A program made the translations under genes and the position numbers. Below the pieces are notes generated by a model, which worked only from the letters and a program-made list of their open reading frames with translations, was not told where the DNA came from and ran no database searches. Shown here piece after piece: positions 1 through 10,371 of a stretch of 64,000 bases of DNA. This stretch comes from Isoetes taiwanensis. Lineage: Eukaryota; Streptophyta; Lycopodiopsida; Isoetales; Isoetaceae. Position 1 is the stretch's first letter. Each line of letters starts with the position of its first letter. The stretch lies in the NCBI GenBank assembly GCA_021234155.1, contig JAJEKV010000026.1, positions 17,102,283 to 17,166,282 on the forward strand. The letters are read 5' to 3'.

Positions 1-760
1 GTAATCCAAAAGTCTCCTTTCCATGTTTATAACAATTCCTTCACCACATTGATCGCCACATTGTCTATTTTCAGAAGATGGTCAACATGAACGATGCTTG
101 TCTCCCAAAACTAGCTTATATCATGGCAATGGGGCCACAACGCCTCAAGGCCTGCTGGAGGGAAAAGAGAGCTCAATGGATGGCTAGATGGAATGTGCAG
201 GAGCACAGGTGCACACATGTGCAAACAGAGGCAGATCGCCATAGCTTGAGGCAATATCTTGACGCTTGCTTCATCAGCAAGCTTTGGGATGCCAGCCCCT
301 TGAACAGGTCAAGACAAAGACACTACCGCCACCACATAAATCCCACATTGGAACGAGGCCCACAATGCTACTGCGCACCCACTTGCCCATGAAAAGACGC
401 GGACTCATTGCCTCCATTCGCGAGGGGCACATCATCTTCGGTTGAGGCAGGCCCGGATGGATTGGTGAGCCACGTCGGGGCGGGGCTCATCAATGCTTTG
501 CCAAATGGGAGTCATTGAGGATGAATCTCATACCCTTCAAAGTTGCCCGGCATATGATCAAATCCGAATGCGCTATCTTTGAGTTGGTCGGCCTGACCAG
601 CCGCTACATGTGACATTGAGCACGGCATCCGTACGGATGCTAGGATCATACCTTCAGGAGGTCATGGACATGCGAGATCAGCTATGTCCTCGGGCACGCA
701 CTTGACATGTACATACACATTTATTTCCGATGATGTATACTTGTACAGTTTGACAGCATT
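1..760. other. no supported gene
   Basis: An open stretch of about 104 codons at 78-392 (+) shows no motif I recognise and is not convincing as a gene. The stretch is probably the body of the non-LTR-like element whose tail lies at 761-910, but I see no reverse transcriptase motif in it. Confidence 0.3.
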
Positions 761-910
761 CTTATTACTGCCACGGTTTTTCCCTCGAAAACCCTTCGGG
801 GCGGGGGTTTTTTAACCCGGACAGTAATAAGTTTGTTGCGCTCCTTCTGGGTCCCATAGGCCGATTGGTCTCAGTGGACGATAAAAAAACTATTCTATTC
901 TATTCTATTC
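761..910 (+). mobile_element. 3' tail of a non-LTR retrotransposon (LINE or SINE) with (TATTC)n end
   Basis: The segment ends in an A-run followed by about four TATTC units, which abut the broken Copia gag. Just upstream an inverted repeat, CTTATTACTG (761-770) and CAGTAATAAG (822-831), encloses a C- and G-rich loop. Simple-repeat tails after an A-run are typical of plant non-LTR elements; the assignment rests on that tail and on the way it interrupts the gag frame. No ORF2 motif is visible. Confidence 0.45.
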
Positions 911-1450
911 AAAGAATTGTGGCAGGCTATTCAGAAGCATGCACACTTTCTCATCTTCTGTTACATCCATGCCCGTGGATTGCAACTCATCAAGCAGATC
1001 CTTCATTTGGCAAGTATGTTCCATGAAATCATTCCCTTCCTGCAACTGTAAGTTATACAATTTCTTACGCAGTGCAAGCCGATTCCCTGCCAAGTTTGAA
1101 GCATAATGACTCAGTAAGATCGTCCAAATCTCACATGCAGTGTTTGCATTCTTCACAAGCCGTGCTGGAACATCTTCCAGACTGGAGCAAATGATTAGTC
1201 TCGCCTTCCGATCTCTCTCAAGGATTTCTTTGATGGAGTGATCAAGTACCACTTCAACAGTGGCATTTTTAGGGACAGTGAGTGATACGGACACTGGTTC
1301 ACTCGACATTTCCAGAGCAAGATTGGGATTCTTCACAACTTCCCAAAGGTCTTTATCTTCAAGAATCATCTATATGCGCCACTTCCAGCTTTGGAAGTCC
1401 CTCCCGTTAAACCTTGGAATCATCCTCCATTCAAATGAACTCAAGGTCAT
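905..1450 (-). pseudogene. Ty1/Copia retrotransposon gag fragment (broken)
   Basis: Reading leftward from an ATG at 1450-1448, the frame gives a Copia gag N-terminus with F-N-G-R-D-F-Q-S-W, then D-L-W-E-V-V, and a UBN2-like stretch ending in L-N-S-L-P-Q-F-F-E. Gag packages the element's RNA in cytoplasmic particles. An in-frame TAG at 1372-1370 sits where CAG (Gln) would be expected, and the frame stops at 905 where a TATTC-repeat tail begins, so the rest of the polyprotein (protease, integrase, RT, RNase H) is absent. This is a dead fragment interrupted by a non-LTR insertion. The family call is firm. Confidence 0.8.
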
Positions 1451-2094
1451 GGATGCAGATAGATAAATGACAAAGGACATATAAAGGACAAGTAATAACT
1501 GAGTGTAAAGGCAATTAATGGCAAAAGCGACTGATGCGTACAAATATTAAGTTTGACGGAGTGGGCTCATAACCTATCGAACAATTGAACAAGAAATGAA
1601 CAAAGAACAATAGGAAATCAGAGAGATCAGATAACTCAGATGCTTGATTATTAGAAAAACTCAGTGGTTTTGCCTCAGAAGGCTACAACCATAAATATAT
1701 ATCGTTATCTGAATCTAATGCATGAATTGCTCCAAAGATTATAATTTAAGGAACTACTAAAAACTAATGGCATGATTCTCGCTTTAACTTGAATCATGTT
1801 TTTGACCATTCGATGATCAAAACAGTTAAAAAAAAATTTGAAGCATAGGACTCTTGGACCATATACAACTTTAACAAATATCCATATCTACTTACTTAAA
1901 ATGTTTTTAAGGGGTGGGTGTCCTCTTTTTTCTAATCGCCTGTAGACATTAGAATCTGGCAAAAATGAGAAAATTTTGTGATCAGAAAATCAAAATCCAG
2001 CATAAAAAATCTGGAAATGCAAAAATTTATGACGTTGATTTTTCCCCTTTTTACTATATTTTTCGCCTAGGGTTTGAGCCATTTCTGGATAAGG
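1451..2094. other. AT-rich spacer, no gene seen
   Basis: This could include leader or LTR remains of the Copia fragment on its left, but no paired LTR is visible. Two overlapping open stretches at 1965-2202 are short, oppositely oriented and featureless. Confidence 0.4.
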
Positions 2095-2095
2095 A

Positions 2096-2147
2096 AAAGC
2101 CTCGTTACACGACTTTCCGTGTTGGAAAGTGGGCCGAACGAGGCTTT
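2096..2147. repeat. two-stem hairpin resembling a tyrosine-recombinase crossover site
   Basis: The outer arms AAAGCCTCGTT (2096-2106) and AACGAGGCTTT (2137-2147) pair perfectly. The inner arms ACTTTCC (2112-2118) and GGAAAGT (2124-2130) also pair and flank a 5-nt GTGTT spacer. Two inverted arms around a short asymmetric spacer is the plan of Flp- and Cre-type sites. The left arm and spacer recur at 5016-5044. Confidence 0.6.
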
Positions 2148-2179
2148 GCCCTAATGTAAAGGGATGTTGGCTCGCATTC

Positions 2180-2216
2180 TGCCACGTCAGCCGATATGTC
2201 ATCTGCCACGTCAGCC
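2180..2216 (+). promoter_or_regulatory. twin bZIP-type (TGACGTGGCA) motifs upstream of the recombinase gene
   Basis: The 13-mer TGCCACGTCAGCC occurs at 2180-2192 and again at 2204-2216. Its reverse complement holds TGACGTGGCA, a hybrid G/C-box core bound by plant bZIP factors. The exact duplication about 600 bp upstream of the coding start suggests a real promoter element. Confidence 0.5.
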
Positions 2217-2845
2217 AAAAACCTTTACGAAGTTCTTGCGAATCATTTTTTCCTTCCTTTCTTTTTGCTTCTGGCTATAGCGATCGTTGCAGCGCTCGCA
2301 TGTTTCTTGAGCTTTTAGGCTCTACATGCTGCTGCATGCCATTCAGAAACACTTTTTCCTTGCAGCGCCTTCATTTTTCCTTGCAGCACCTTAATTTTCT
2401 TCATTTTCTGAAGTTTTGAAGCGGTGCCTTTATTTTTGGTAGCAGCACCTTAGTTTTATGGTGTCATGACGATTAGCGCCTTGATTCTCAGTGCTCTTGA
2501 TGGCAGTGTTCTTGATTCCCAGTGTTCTAGGTAGTTTTCATGAGTTTTAGGTTGATTTTCTTAGTATTCTCTAATTCTTACGTTGATTTTCTGGGAGTAA
2601 CATGCAGAAGGTTATGAGTCGCTTTAGGCTCTGTTATGGCTTTTATGAATATTAAGCTGTATTCTTGTATTTTTTGAGGCTTCTACCTTGGTTTCTGAAG
2701 TTCTAAAGGCAGATTCGTTCTATATTTTAGGATAAGGTAAATTAAATCGTCCAAGTTTTCTCTTTTTATAAAATATTACAGATCTAACTTGTTTACCTGT
2801 CTTTTTCAGGTTTTTGACGCTTCTTCAGTAACTTTGAAGGTTGTA

Positions 2846-4991
2846 ATGGCGTCAAATCGAGCCTTGTTGTGCTATTTAGTGTATGTACTCATTTTGTTTG
2901 AAGGTTTTGTGGTTTCTCAGTCTACTATGGCTGAGATAGATGCACCTGGCTTTATCTTGAACATCACTCAAGAGATTGGAGGTGCAGATCATTGTATTTT
3001 CTTGGATAATTCAGAATGTGAGGTTGATTTTGAGACAGAGCTTCTGAAAGAGTTTGGGGATGCCGAGATTGACGAGTACTTATGTGATGTTGAAAAGATG
3101 CCAGGGTTTTTTGGAACTGAGTCTAACAAAGAAAATGTTTCTAGTGTTGTTTCTGAAAATGTTATTGGTAATGGATCTGGAAAAGAAGTGCCTTTCCTAG
3201 AGCTTGATGATGAGTTAGTAAGGGAAGTTAATTCTGTTGGCACAAAGATAGATAAAATAGAATGGGCTCGATCCAGATTTGATCACTGGAGAGTGAAGAA
3301 AGGATTGTCAATTGAGAAAAGAATTGAGGAATTGGGTTTGATGGAGTTTGCTCGAATGTTGGAGCAGTTTATGCTTCAAGTTTGCAAGCTTAGTGGATAT
3401 CTTTACCCTACTGAAACGTAAGCACAGATTTAGTTTAGTTTTTTATTTTAGTATTTTATGTAAATACTAACTGGTTGCTACTTGTTGCAGGCTGCAAGAT
3501 ATCTAGAGAAAATTCGGAGTTATTATCAGAGGAGCACAGGAAATGAGAATAGGGCGTACTGGTATTGAGGAGATACCATTTGAGATCAAGAAGAGTCCAA
3601 TATTTGCTAATGCCAGAAAGGCATGTGTTGCTAGTATGAGAAGATCTAGATTGACTCTTGGTATTTGTGGCAAGCGTAAGAAAGTTGATGGGATACGTTA
3701 CAGCACAGAACAGGCACTTTTGTCTGATATGGACCATTCTATTTTTAGTAACAGGGGTCTTCAGAGAAGGTTTATGTACTACTATGTCTCAAGGTTTGCT
3801 ATTAGAGAGAGAGATGAGTTATGTTGTGACTGATTTTGTAGTTTTGGTAGTTGATGCTAAGGAGAGAGAATGAGCAAAAATCATCGTGTCACAATGGAGA
3901 AGTATTAGTAAGAGTCATTCAGGCAACCTGTTCGATGTTTTGAAGATGATGTTGTGCTGACATTGAAATGTCTTGTTCGACATTTACCTAAACCTGAAGA
4001 TGAAAATGCACCATGGTTCATATTCATGCAGTGCATCAATTCACCAAAATCACATGTAAGTTTATTCTGCTTTTACTTTTTGTTTTTTTTTATATTTAAT
4101 TTGCAATACTTAAACTTATCTGTTGCAGGTCTTGTACAACAAAAAGCATAGAGTGAGCGCAAAAGTGTTAGGATCTTGGATGAAATATATGTTGAAGACA
4201 ATAGGCGTTGAAGGTAAATTTTCGGGTAAATTTGGAAGAACATCAGTTGTTAGTAGGCTAGCAAGGGCGAATGTTCTCGTGGAAGTTGGAATGGATGTGA
4301 CTGGGCACAGGACTACTGGAGCATACAAGCGGTAAGTGTAGCCTTCCTTTTGGTAGCTTTAATTATTCTAGGGTTTATTCTTATATATTTGCTTTCAATT
4401 AGGTACGATAAGACTAAAGATTTGAAGTGTAAGGCTGCAATGTCGATAATTGAAAAGCCTTTCAATGACGATGGCATACACAAGATGTTTGATGAGGTAT
4501 ATGAGAGTGAGTTAAGGTCCTATGATCAACCGCAGAATACAGGTACTTTTTCTATAATGGAGGCGCCTCAGAATGTCGATTCTTCAGCAGGTTAGTAATT
4601 ATATTTTAGTGGTTATTAGATAGAAATTAGTGATAGTAATTGAATAGATCATTGTACTTGTGCAGGTAGTATGAAATTGGTTGGTAATGTTGCAATTGAA
4701 GATTCTGCTGCTGTTGAGAGTCAACCACCTGGAGCTGCTGCTGTGAATCCTATTATTCCGATACCTGTGTCTGATTTAGATGATCCTTTCTTCGACAATT
4801 TTTCCCTTGAAGAAATTGCAGGAAAAGATGTGAGATTGAGGAAGGCCTTCAACTTATCAGTGGAAGTTGGTAATACTAGCTTTTCAGGAGGAACATTTCA
4901 TAACTGTATCATTGTACCTGGAGGAAGCAACATTGATCTGTCCGAGTTTGTGAAGAATATTGTAGCTAGATCAAGTGTGAAGGAGATTTGA
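2846..4991 (+). pseudogene. Crypton/DUF3504-like tyrosine recombinase, five exon blocks, probably damaged
   Basis: Exon blocks are 2846-3417, 3491-4055, 4129-4331, 4403-4590 and 4666-4991, joined by four GT-AG introns whose phases fit. Block 1 has an acidic N-terminus and a core-binding-like helix run ending G-Y-L-Y-P-T-E-T. Block 2 carries F-A-I-R-E-R-D-E-L with the likely catalytic Arg I at 3804-3806, then a V-V-L-T-L-K-C-L-V-R-H-L-P segment. Block 3 has K-F-G-R-T-S (the His/Lys-xx-Arg box) and T-G-H-R-T-T-G-A-Y-K-R-Y, which supplies His III and the candidate Tyr. The tail is acidic and Pro-rich. Lesions: an in-frame TAG at 3504-3506, and a region at about 3830-3930 where all three frames are interrupted. 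An ATG further upstream (2789) lies in a likely 5' UTR intron end. Family call good; integrity doubtful. Confidence 0.65.
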
Positions 4992-5015
4992 AGTATTTGC
5001 AGTTTTACTTAAGGC

Positions 5016-5044
5016 AAAGGCCTCTTACACGATTTTCCATGTTG
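5016..5044 (+). repeat. right-end direct repeat of the recombinase element
   Basis: This copy matches 2095-2124 at about 24 of 29 positions, covering the left arm and the spacer but not the right arm. That half-site arrangement is expected after recombination between a circular element and a non-identical target. Confidence 0.55.
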
Positions 5045-5245
5045 TTTTTACTTTTTCAATGTAACCGAGTTGAGAACTATATGAATGGCAATCTTGAACT
5101 GATATTTTGAACTGTGATTTTACTGTGTCATTCTTGAATTTTTACTAACCTTTCAATTTTTTTTACTAACCATTCTGCAAATTTTACTCTTCATTTTCAA
5201 AACTTTTACTAGCCAATTCTCTTACCTTTAGTATACTTTCAGGAT

Positions 5246-5465
5246 AAGGTTCTAAAAAGAATAATAACTTCCAAAAAAAAAAAAAAGTTTAATGTAATTC
5301 TCAATAAAAGGTTAGAATATATCCGCCACGCATTATCATAAGAAGATTAGCCTACTTTTATTTTGGACTTTTGCGTTTTAATGAAAATAAAATGAGCCAA
5401 CATTCCTTTTGCGAAAAAGTAGTAACATGCTTTTACAAAGGTTCTAAAAAATAATAATAACTTCC
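5246..5465 (+). repeat. two direct copies of a ~27-bp AT-rich motif
   Basis: AAGGTTCTAAAAA followed by AATAATAACTTCC occurs at 5246-5272 and again at 5438-5465, each followed by a related ATTATCATA segment. It looks like a diverged local duplication with no coding content. Confidence 0.5.
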
Positions 5466-5818
5466 TCATTATCATAGCGTTAGAATAATTCATTTTTATG
5501 GAAAAACATTCCTTTACTAAAAAAGTAGGAGGCTAGATTTGATACATGGTAATTCATTTTATGGAAAACGACGATTTTAGGTCGCTGCACCGGAGAAGTA
5601 AAAGGCATGGATCCGTTTTAGAAACAATCGGAGGAGGTGCCAGCACATGATTAATCTATTTTGCAAAGGCTGTGCAGGCGCCAAAGCATCGGACATAGAC
5701 CGAATTTGAAGGAAAACAGGAATTGATTTTTGCATTGAATCTGGTTATTGAAAGCTTCTTTCATCGAATTCTTGCAACTAAGCTTTATCTTAAAGATTCA
5801 AAGGGCTGAAGTTAAAAG

Positions 5819-6068
5819 ATGGGACGGCTTCTTCTTCATCCAAAGTAAGTCTTTATTCCTTTCTATTTCTTTGCATGTTATTTTCCATTCTCTATTTTGA
5901 TAGGCTGTAAACTTCTTAGTTGTGAAGGGTTTTTTGTGCTAGATACATCTAAGTTTTGTATTATATTCTTTGCTCAGATTCGAAACCAATTTAGATGATG
6001 AAGAAGCCATCTATCAGATGACGAAGAAACAAGATCGCGCAATTGTTATGGATCAAGAAATAGCTTGA
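5819..6068 (+). CDS. possible small two-exon gene (38 aa), unrecognised
   Basis: An ATG at 5819 opens a 26-nt exon ending at GT (5845). After a pyrimidine-rich intron ending in TGCTCAG, a second exon (5978-6068) continues in phase to TGA. The product begins M-G-R-L-L-L-H-P-K and is acidic then basic (E-T-N-L-D-D-E-E, then T-K-K-Q-D-R). I do not recognise it. It may be the first exons of a lost gene rather than a complete micropeptide. Splice sites and phase fit, but a 38-codon frame can arise by chance. Confidence 0.3.
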
Positions 6069-8460
6069 GCATAAAAAGGTACATAAAATGTCATATTATC
6101 ATTTTGATATGCTAAAGCATCCAATGATTGAAAATTCTAGATTATCATCATTTGGGAAACTATTATTGTAGCAAATTCTTTGTTTTTTACGAAGTCCATA
6201 AGCATTAAAGTTTTTCCTAGGGTTCAGAGTTCAATTTCCTCATGTGGCTTTTTCTAGAGAACCACCAATGGTCTAGAAAATTGGACCCCTAACTGGCTAC
6301 AGGAGAGCAATATTTCTGGTTGCACTATCTGCACTATAACTGTAGGAAGTTTGACCAGTGCCAATTTGTTAATTGGAGGGCATAGAGAAGCCAAGTTTTG
6401 TTATAATCCAGTTATGGCACAGTCTGAGTAAATCAAGTCTGGCTATGACAATTTGAGAGTTCTTAATGCATCTCAACTAAGAGCTCAATCTTGCTTTCAT
6501 TGATTGTCCATATCCAGATTTCCATATGTAGTGGTGCATTTGTAATTGACAAGAGAGACTTTGGCAGCTGTTATGTAATACAAGTTCTTATATCCTGAAT
6601 TTGGATGAAAAGATGTCTGGTTGTTGGGTAAATACTATTTCATTACAGTTCCATGTTTTTGCATGTTTTACTACATTGATTGATATATATATGAATAAGA
6701 CGACATTTTAATATTATGATAATAATTATGATGGCATTCAATTTGATTGTACTCTTGATAACAGAGAACATGGGCATAACACTAGCAACGTTATAAATTG
6801 TCTTTTGTTTGATTTTGTCAAAATCCATCCAAGTTACAGTTAACAAATTCCATCCCTTATCAAGTACTTTGTGAAATTCTTGCTGGATACATTCTCGGAG
6901 TGCATGCATAAGGTTGGCAAATTATCTCTCACTATGATTTTATTAATGATTTGGTAGAAAATAGGGGTTAGGGTTTTGGTAAAAAAAAATTGGACCTTGG
7001 CTAACTGCAAAGACTGAGTTGATGTCAACTTCAGCTACATGAGCAGTGGCGCTATACATCGCCTGATTAATGAAGTGGCCATAATGCTGATGTAAATGGG
7101 TTTAACAAACAGATGTGCAAACACCTCTATGATTAGGAAAATTGTCTTGGAGTGAAGAGTGAAACTGTAGGTTGCAATTGGGAGTTATGTGTGTATTTAT
7201 AGGAAGAACCCAATTTTTTTTGAATTTTTTAGGTTTTGGAAGTGTCTATCATTTTGAGATCTAACTAGATATTGGGGTGAAAGCATGTTGTAGTGGAACA
7301 CCCTGGGTGTCACCCCTGTCCTCCTAAAAATGTGGTGGGAGATATCAAATTTGTGGTGCGATTTTAAATGTTTGTTTGGCGCCTAGTGATGTAATTTGCC
7401 TTGATTCAATCATTTCCTCAACCGCAACAACCCGATTCCCTACGCCACCCGCCCCATTCCAATTTCCCGCCACCCGTCCCATTCCAATCTCCACCGAACC
7501 GATTTCTAAACCCACGACCCACCCACCCGCCTTTCCTGAAGCACACGGCTATGGTGCTTAATCCGGTTGGGATCAATCCGTTCATACCTTCAATCATTTA
7601 ATTTGGAAGCAAATCTGCCACGAGATAAGAGAAAGAGAACTCCGTAACAAGAACGGGATCATAAAAGACGCCAAAGGAAAAGACAAAGGGAAGCTAAAGA
7701 AGAATTAGCAAAAATTGCAACAAAATAGAGGGAGGATCCACTGAACGGCCTCTACCAGCGCCGGATGGTATTAAAATTGTTATCTTCATTTCATAGCACC
7801 ACTAAAGGCTTGTCTAACAAATGATAAGAAAGAGGTTTTACTAGATTATCTCGGCAGGATGACACAATGGACAAATGCATTTTGGCGAAAGAGTCAAAGA
7901 TTTGCAAGCCAAGAGCATTGTGGTCGTCCAACCCCCTCGTGGCTTCCATTCAACTTGTGAAGAAGTCTAAGAGCAATGACAGCTTTAGCGCCAAAGAGTA
8001 GTTGCCTTGCTATGGCCGTAAGAGGAAGCATTAATACCGAAAGTGCTAATCCCCGGTGCTGCTCGGGGTTTTGGTAAACCGGGGGTGTTCATCCTAGGAA
8101 TCTTACCAAAGCAAAATTGAAGAGGGAAGAGATAGATTGCAAAGGGGGAAATGGGTTTTGTACAAAAGAGTTAGAAGAGCGGTGTCATAGAACTTGTGCA
8201 AAGAATTTTGGACCGAAAAAAAGAGGGTCTCTCCAAATGCAAAGGATGTTAAGTTCGTAAGATTGGAACGAAATGTAAGAGAGGATCATGCCACTCACTA
8301 TCCGGAAGAATCACGGTGTTATTTCATTTCTTCATCTTCACCACATTTTTATTGTTAATGTGGTATGTGGTTAGTGATTGCTTGTGATATGTGGTTGCTT
8401 TGGGTTAGTGATTGCTTGTGGTGTGTGGTGCCTATTAATCTTTGTGATATATGATATGTG
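6069..8460. other. no supported gene; AT-rich with a Pro-rich open stretch
   Basis: Two overlapping frames at 7376-7601 are rich in Pro and Thr because of a C-rich patch; neither shows a domain. A purine-rich tract follows to about 8000. Nothing here supports a gene. Confidence 0.4.
7275..7362 (+). repeat. dispersed repeat, inverted partner near 19.9-20.04 kb
   Basis: GGGTGAAAGCATGTTGTAGT at 7275-7294, plus a following TGTGGTGGGA segment, reappears as the reverse complement at about 19928-20040 with the order of sub-blocks preserved. The intervening 12.7 kb holds the TGTGGTG/CACCACA-type arrays. Confidence 0.5.
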
Positions 8461-8890
8461 TTTGCCTAGTGTGGTGAGGCACGTGGTGTGAAATAAATGC
8501 CGTCAATATATGCTTTGTGGTGCCTAGTGTGGTGAATAACATGGTGTAAAATACATCTTTAATATATGCTATGTGGTGCCTAGTGTGGTGAAAAAATATG
8601 GTGTAAAATAAATGCTCTAAATATACGCTTTGTGGTGCCTAGTGTGGTGAATAACATGGTGTAAAATAAATGTTTGTAATATATGCTATGTGGTCCCTAG
8701 TGTGGTGAATAACATGGTGTGGTGTCTAGTGTGGTGTCTAGTGTGGTGCCGTGGTGGTGCCTAGTGTGGTGCCTAGTGTGGTTAAAAAACATGGTGTAAA
8801 ATAAATGTTTGAATATATTCTATGTGGTGCCTAGTGTGGTGAATAACGAGGTGTAAGATGAATGTCCAGTAATATATGCTATGTTTAATA
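8461..8890 (+). repeat. ~60-bp minisatellite, about seven diverged units
   Basis: Units contain TGCCTAGTGTGGTGAATAAC, then ATGGTGTAAAATAAATG, then AATATATGCTATG. A shorter expansion of the GTGTCTAGTGTGGTG part lies at about 8720-8785. The array is non-coding. Confidence 0.85.
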
Positions 8891-8973
8891 GAAATCTCAA
8901 TCGCTTAATTGACAGGGTGAAAGTGACACACGAAAAATTACATTAAGGATGGACGTAATGGGACAGAGAATCA

Positions 8974-9228
8974 TTGGAAATCACACATCAAATGCAAGGT
9001 CAATCATTCAAAAGTCGGTCCGCGGCAGAAGCATTGGGGAAAACCATAAATCTAGTTTTGCATGCGCACATTGGCTTATCACAATCCAAATATATGGCGG
9101 AAGAAAACGTAGGAGAACACGAAAGCACAAACAATTTCACCGGCTCAAATGCAAAAGATCCGGTAGGACCTATACTAGAGCAAATAAACCAGAACAGAGG
9201 CGATATTAGAGGAGCGGAGGACCCATGA
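8974..9228 (+). other. unrecognised open frame of 84 codons
   Basis: The translation is mildly acidic with no hydrophobic segment (it includes H-I-G-L-S-Q-S-K-Y-M-A-E-E). A second open frame overlaps it, which argues that neither is strongly constrained. It may be a remnant of a transposon gene. I do not recognise it. Confidence 0.15.
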
Positions 9229-9340
9229 ATTCCGAGGTATTCTAGGCTTAAAACATAGGTTAATTCCCCGATGGGCTTAAAGAATTAGAAGCCAAGGCGT
9301 TGATAGGCGCTGCCATTATAAACTATTTTCTCGATTAAAC

Positions 9341-9615
9341 AAAAGGCACAAGGCCTGATTACATCCACACAAGGCCATCATATGTTAAAACAAGATACCG
9401 TAATACTTCTAATTAGAAATTTACACAAGGTTCAAAAGGCACAAGGCCATCATATATTCAAAAAGGCACTAAGGCCATCATATATTACAAAGAGGCACTA
9501 AGGCCCTCAGATCACAAGGGGTGAGTTCATTAAGGGGTGAGATCAAATGAAGGCACTAAGGCCTATATACCATCTGTTTTCAAAAATACAAAGGCACAAA
9601 AGGCCTGTAGACTAA
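9341..9615 (+). repeat. dispersed AAGGCACTAAGGCC motif, about seven copies
   Basis: AAGGCAC, an optional T, AAGGCC and often ATCATAT recur at irregular 25-60 bp spacing. It is an interspersed short repeat rather than a strict tandem array. Confidence 0.7.
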
Positions 9616-9903
9616 CTTGATCAAAAAAAAAAAAAAGGTGGCACAAATTGGGACTTCAAGCTTCATCCAGAAGAAAAAAGTGAAGAAAATTAGTTTAGAA
9701 TACATAAAAGAAAGCAAAAATTTAATGCATGCATGCTACTTACTCAGAGAAAATTTTGGAGTTCCAAAAACTTCATGTTCTTCTTTCGCCTTCTACCTCT
9801 TCTTCTTCTTCTTTGGTCTGGTCTTCGCCGATTCGTTATCGTAATCTTGAGAATCAAATTGATCATCGAAGAAGCTTCATCGAGGAATCGAAATTAGAGG
9901 AGG

Positions 9904-9957
9904 ATTCCACCTCTTCCGAAGCTCCAAAGATCTTCGAGCTTTGAGAAGAGGTGGAAT
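9904..9957. repeat. near-perfect hairpin
   Basis: The arms ATTCCACCTCTTC (9904-9916) and GAAGAGGTGGAAT (9945-9957) pair perfectly and continue inward with CGAAGCTC against GAGCTTTG. The total stem is about 21 bp with a loop near 10 nt. It could fold as RNA or be a tiny foldback element. Confidence 0.6.
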
Positions 9958-10371
9958 GAGACTCGAGAGCTCTCGTGCTCGTGGCTCTCTGCACCGGGCT
10001 CTCGTGTTCTGCCCAAAGAAATGGTAATTTGGCCAAGATCCTATTTCATAACCGCCATCACCTGTGCAAAGGAATTGAAAGCGCTTCCTTTAGGGAGGGA
10101 GAGAGCCAAAGGGAGAGGGAGAGGCGTGAGCCGGAGGGAGAGCGGGCAAAAGCCAGCCGACATTCTCGCTGGAAGGAATTGGACGATGCTTCTCCTTCAC
10201 GACCATAGCCTATAAAGGCTGGCATGAAATTAATTTCGTAGGCTACGATTTTAGGATTTCGTACCATTAGCATCTTTATTCCTAAAGATTTAGTAGGCAA
10301 CTAATAATAACCTCGAAAGGACCATTATTTTATTTTCTAAAAAACATAAAAAATATATATATATATCTATC

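Larger units (their letters stand above)
2095..5044 (+). mobile_element. Crypton-like tyrosine-recombinase element (candidate)
   Basis: A unit of about 2.95 kb is bounded by imperfect direct repeats of about 29 bp (2095-2124 and 5016-5044; both contain TTACACGA, then TTTTCC or CTTTCC, then a GTT-ending spacer). It encloses a single plus-strand gene for a DUF3504/Crypton-type tyrosine recombinase. Cryptons carry one YR gene, lack terminal inverted repeats and target-site duplications, and integrate by site-specific recombination, leaving short direct repeats at both ends. That architecture is what is seen here. No second copy exists in this window, so mobility is inference. Confidence 0.6.

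Noticed and set aside
78-392. LINE ORF2 C-terminus
   Set aside because: No RT, endonuclease or zinc-knuckle motif; position upstream of a non-LTR tail is not enough.
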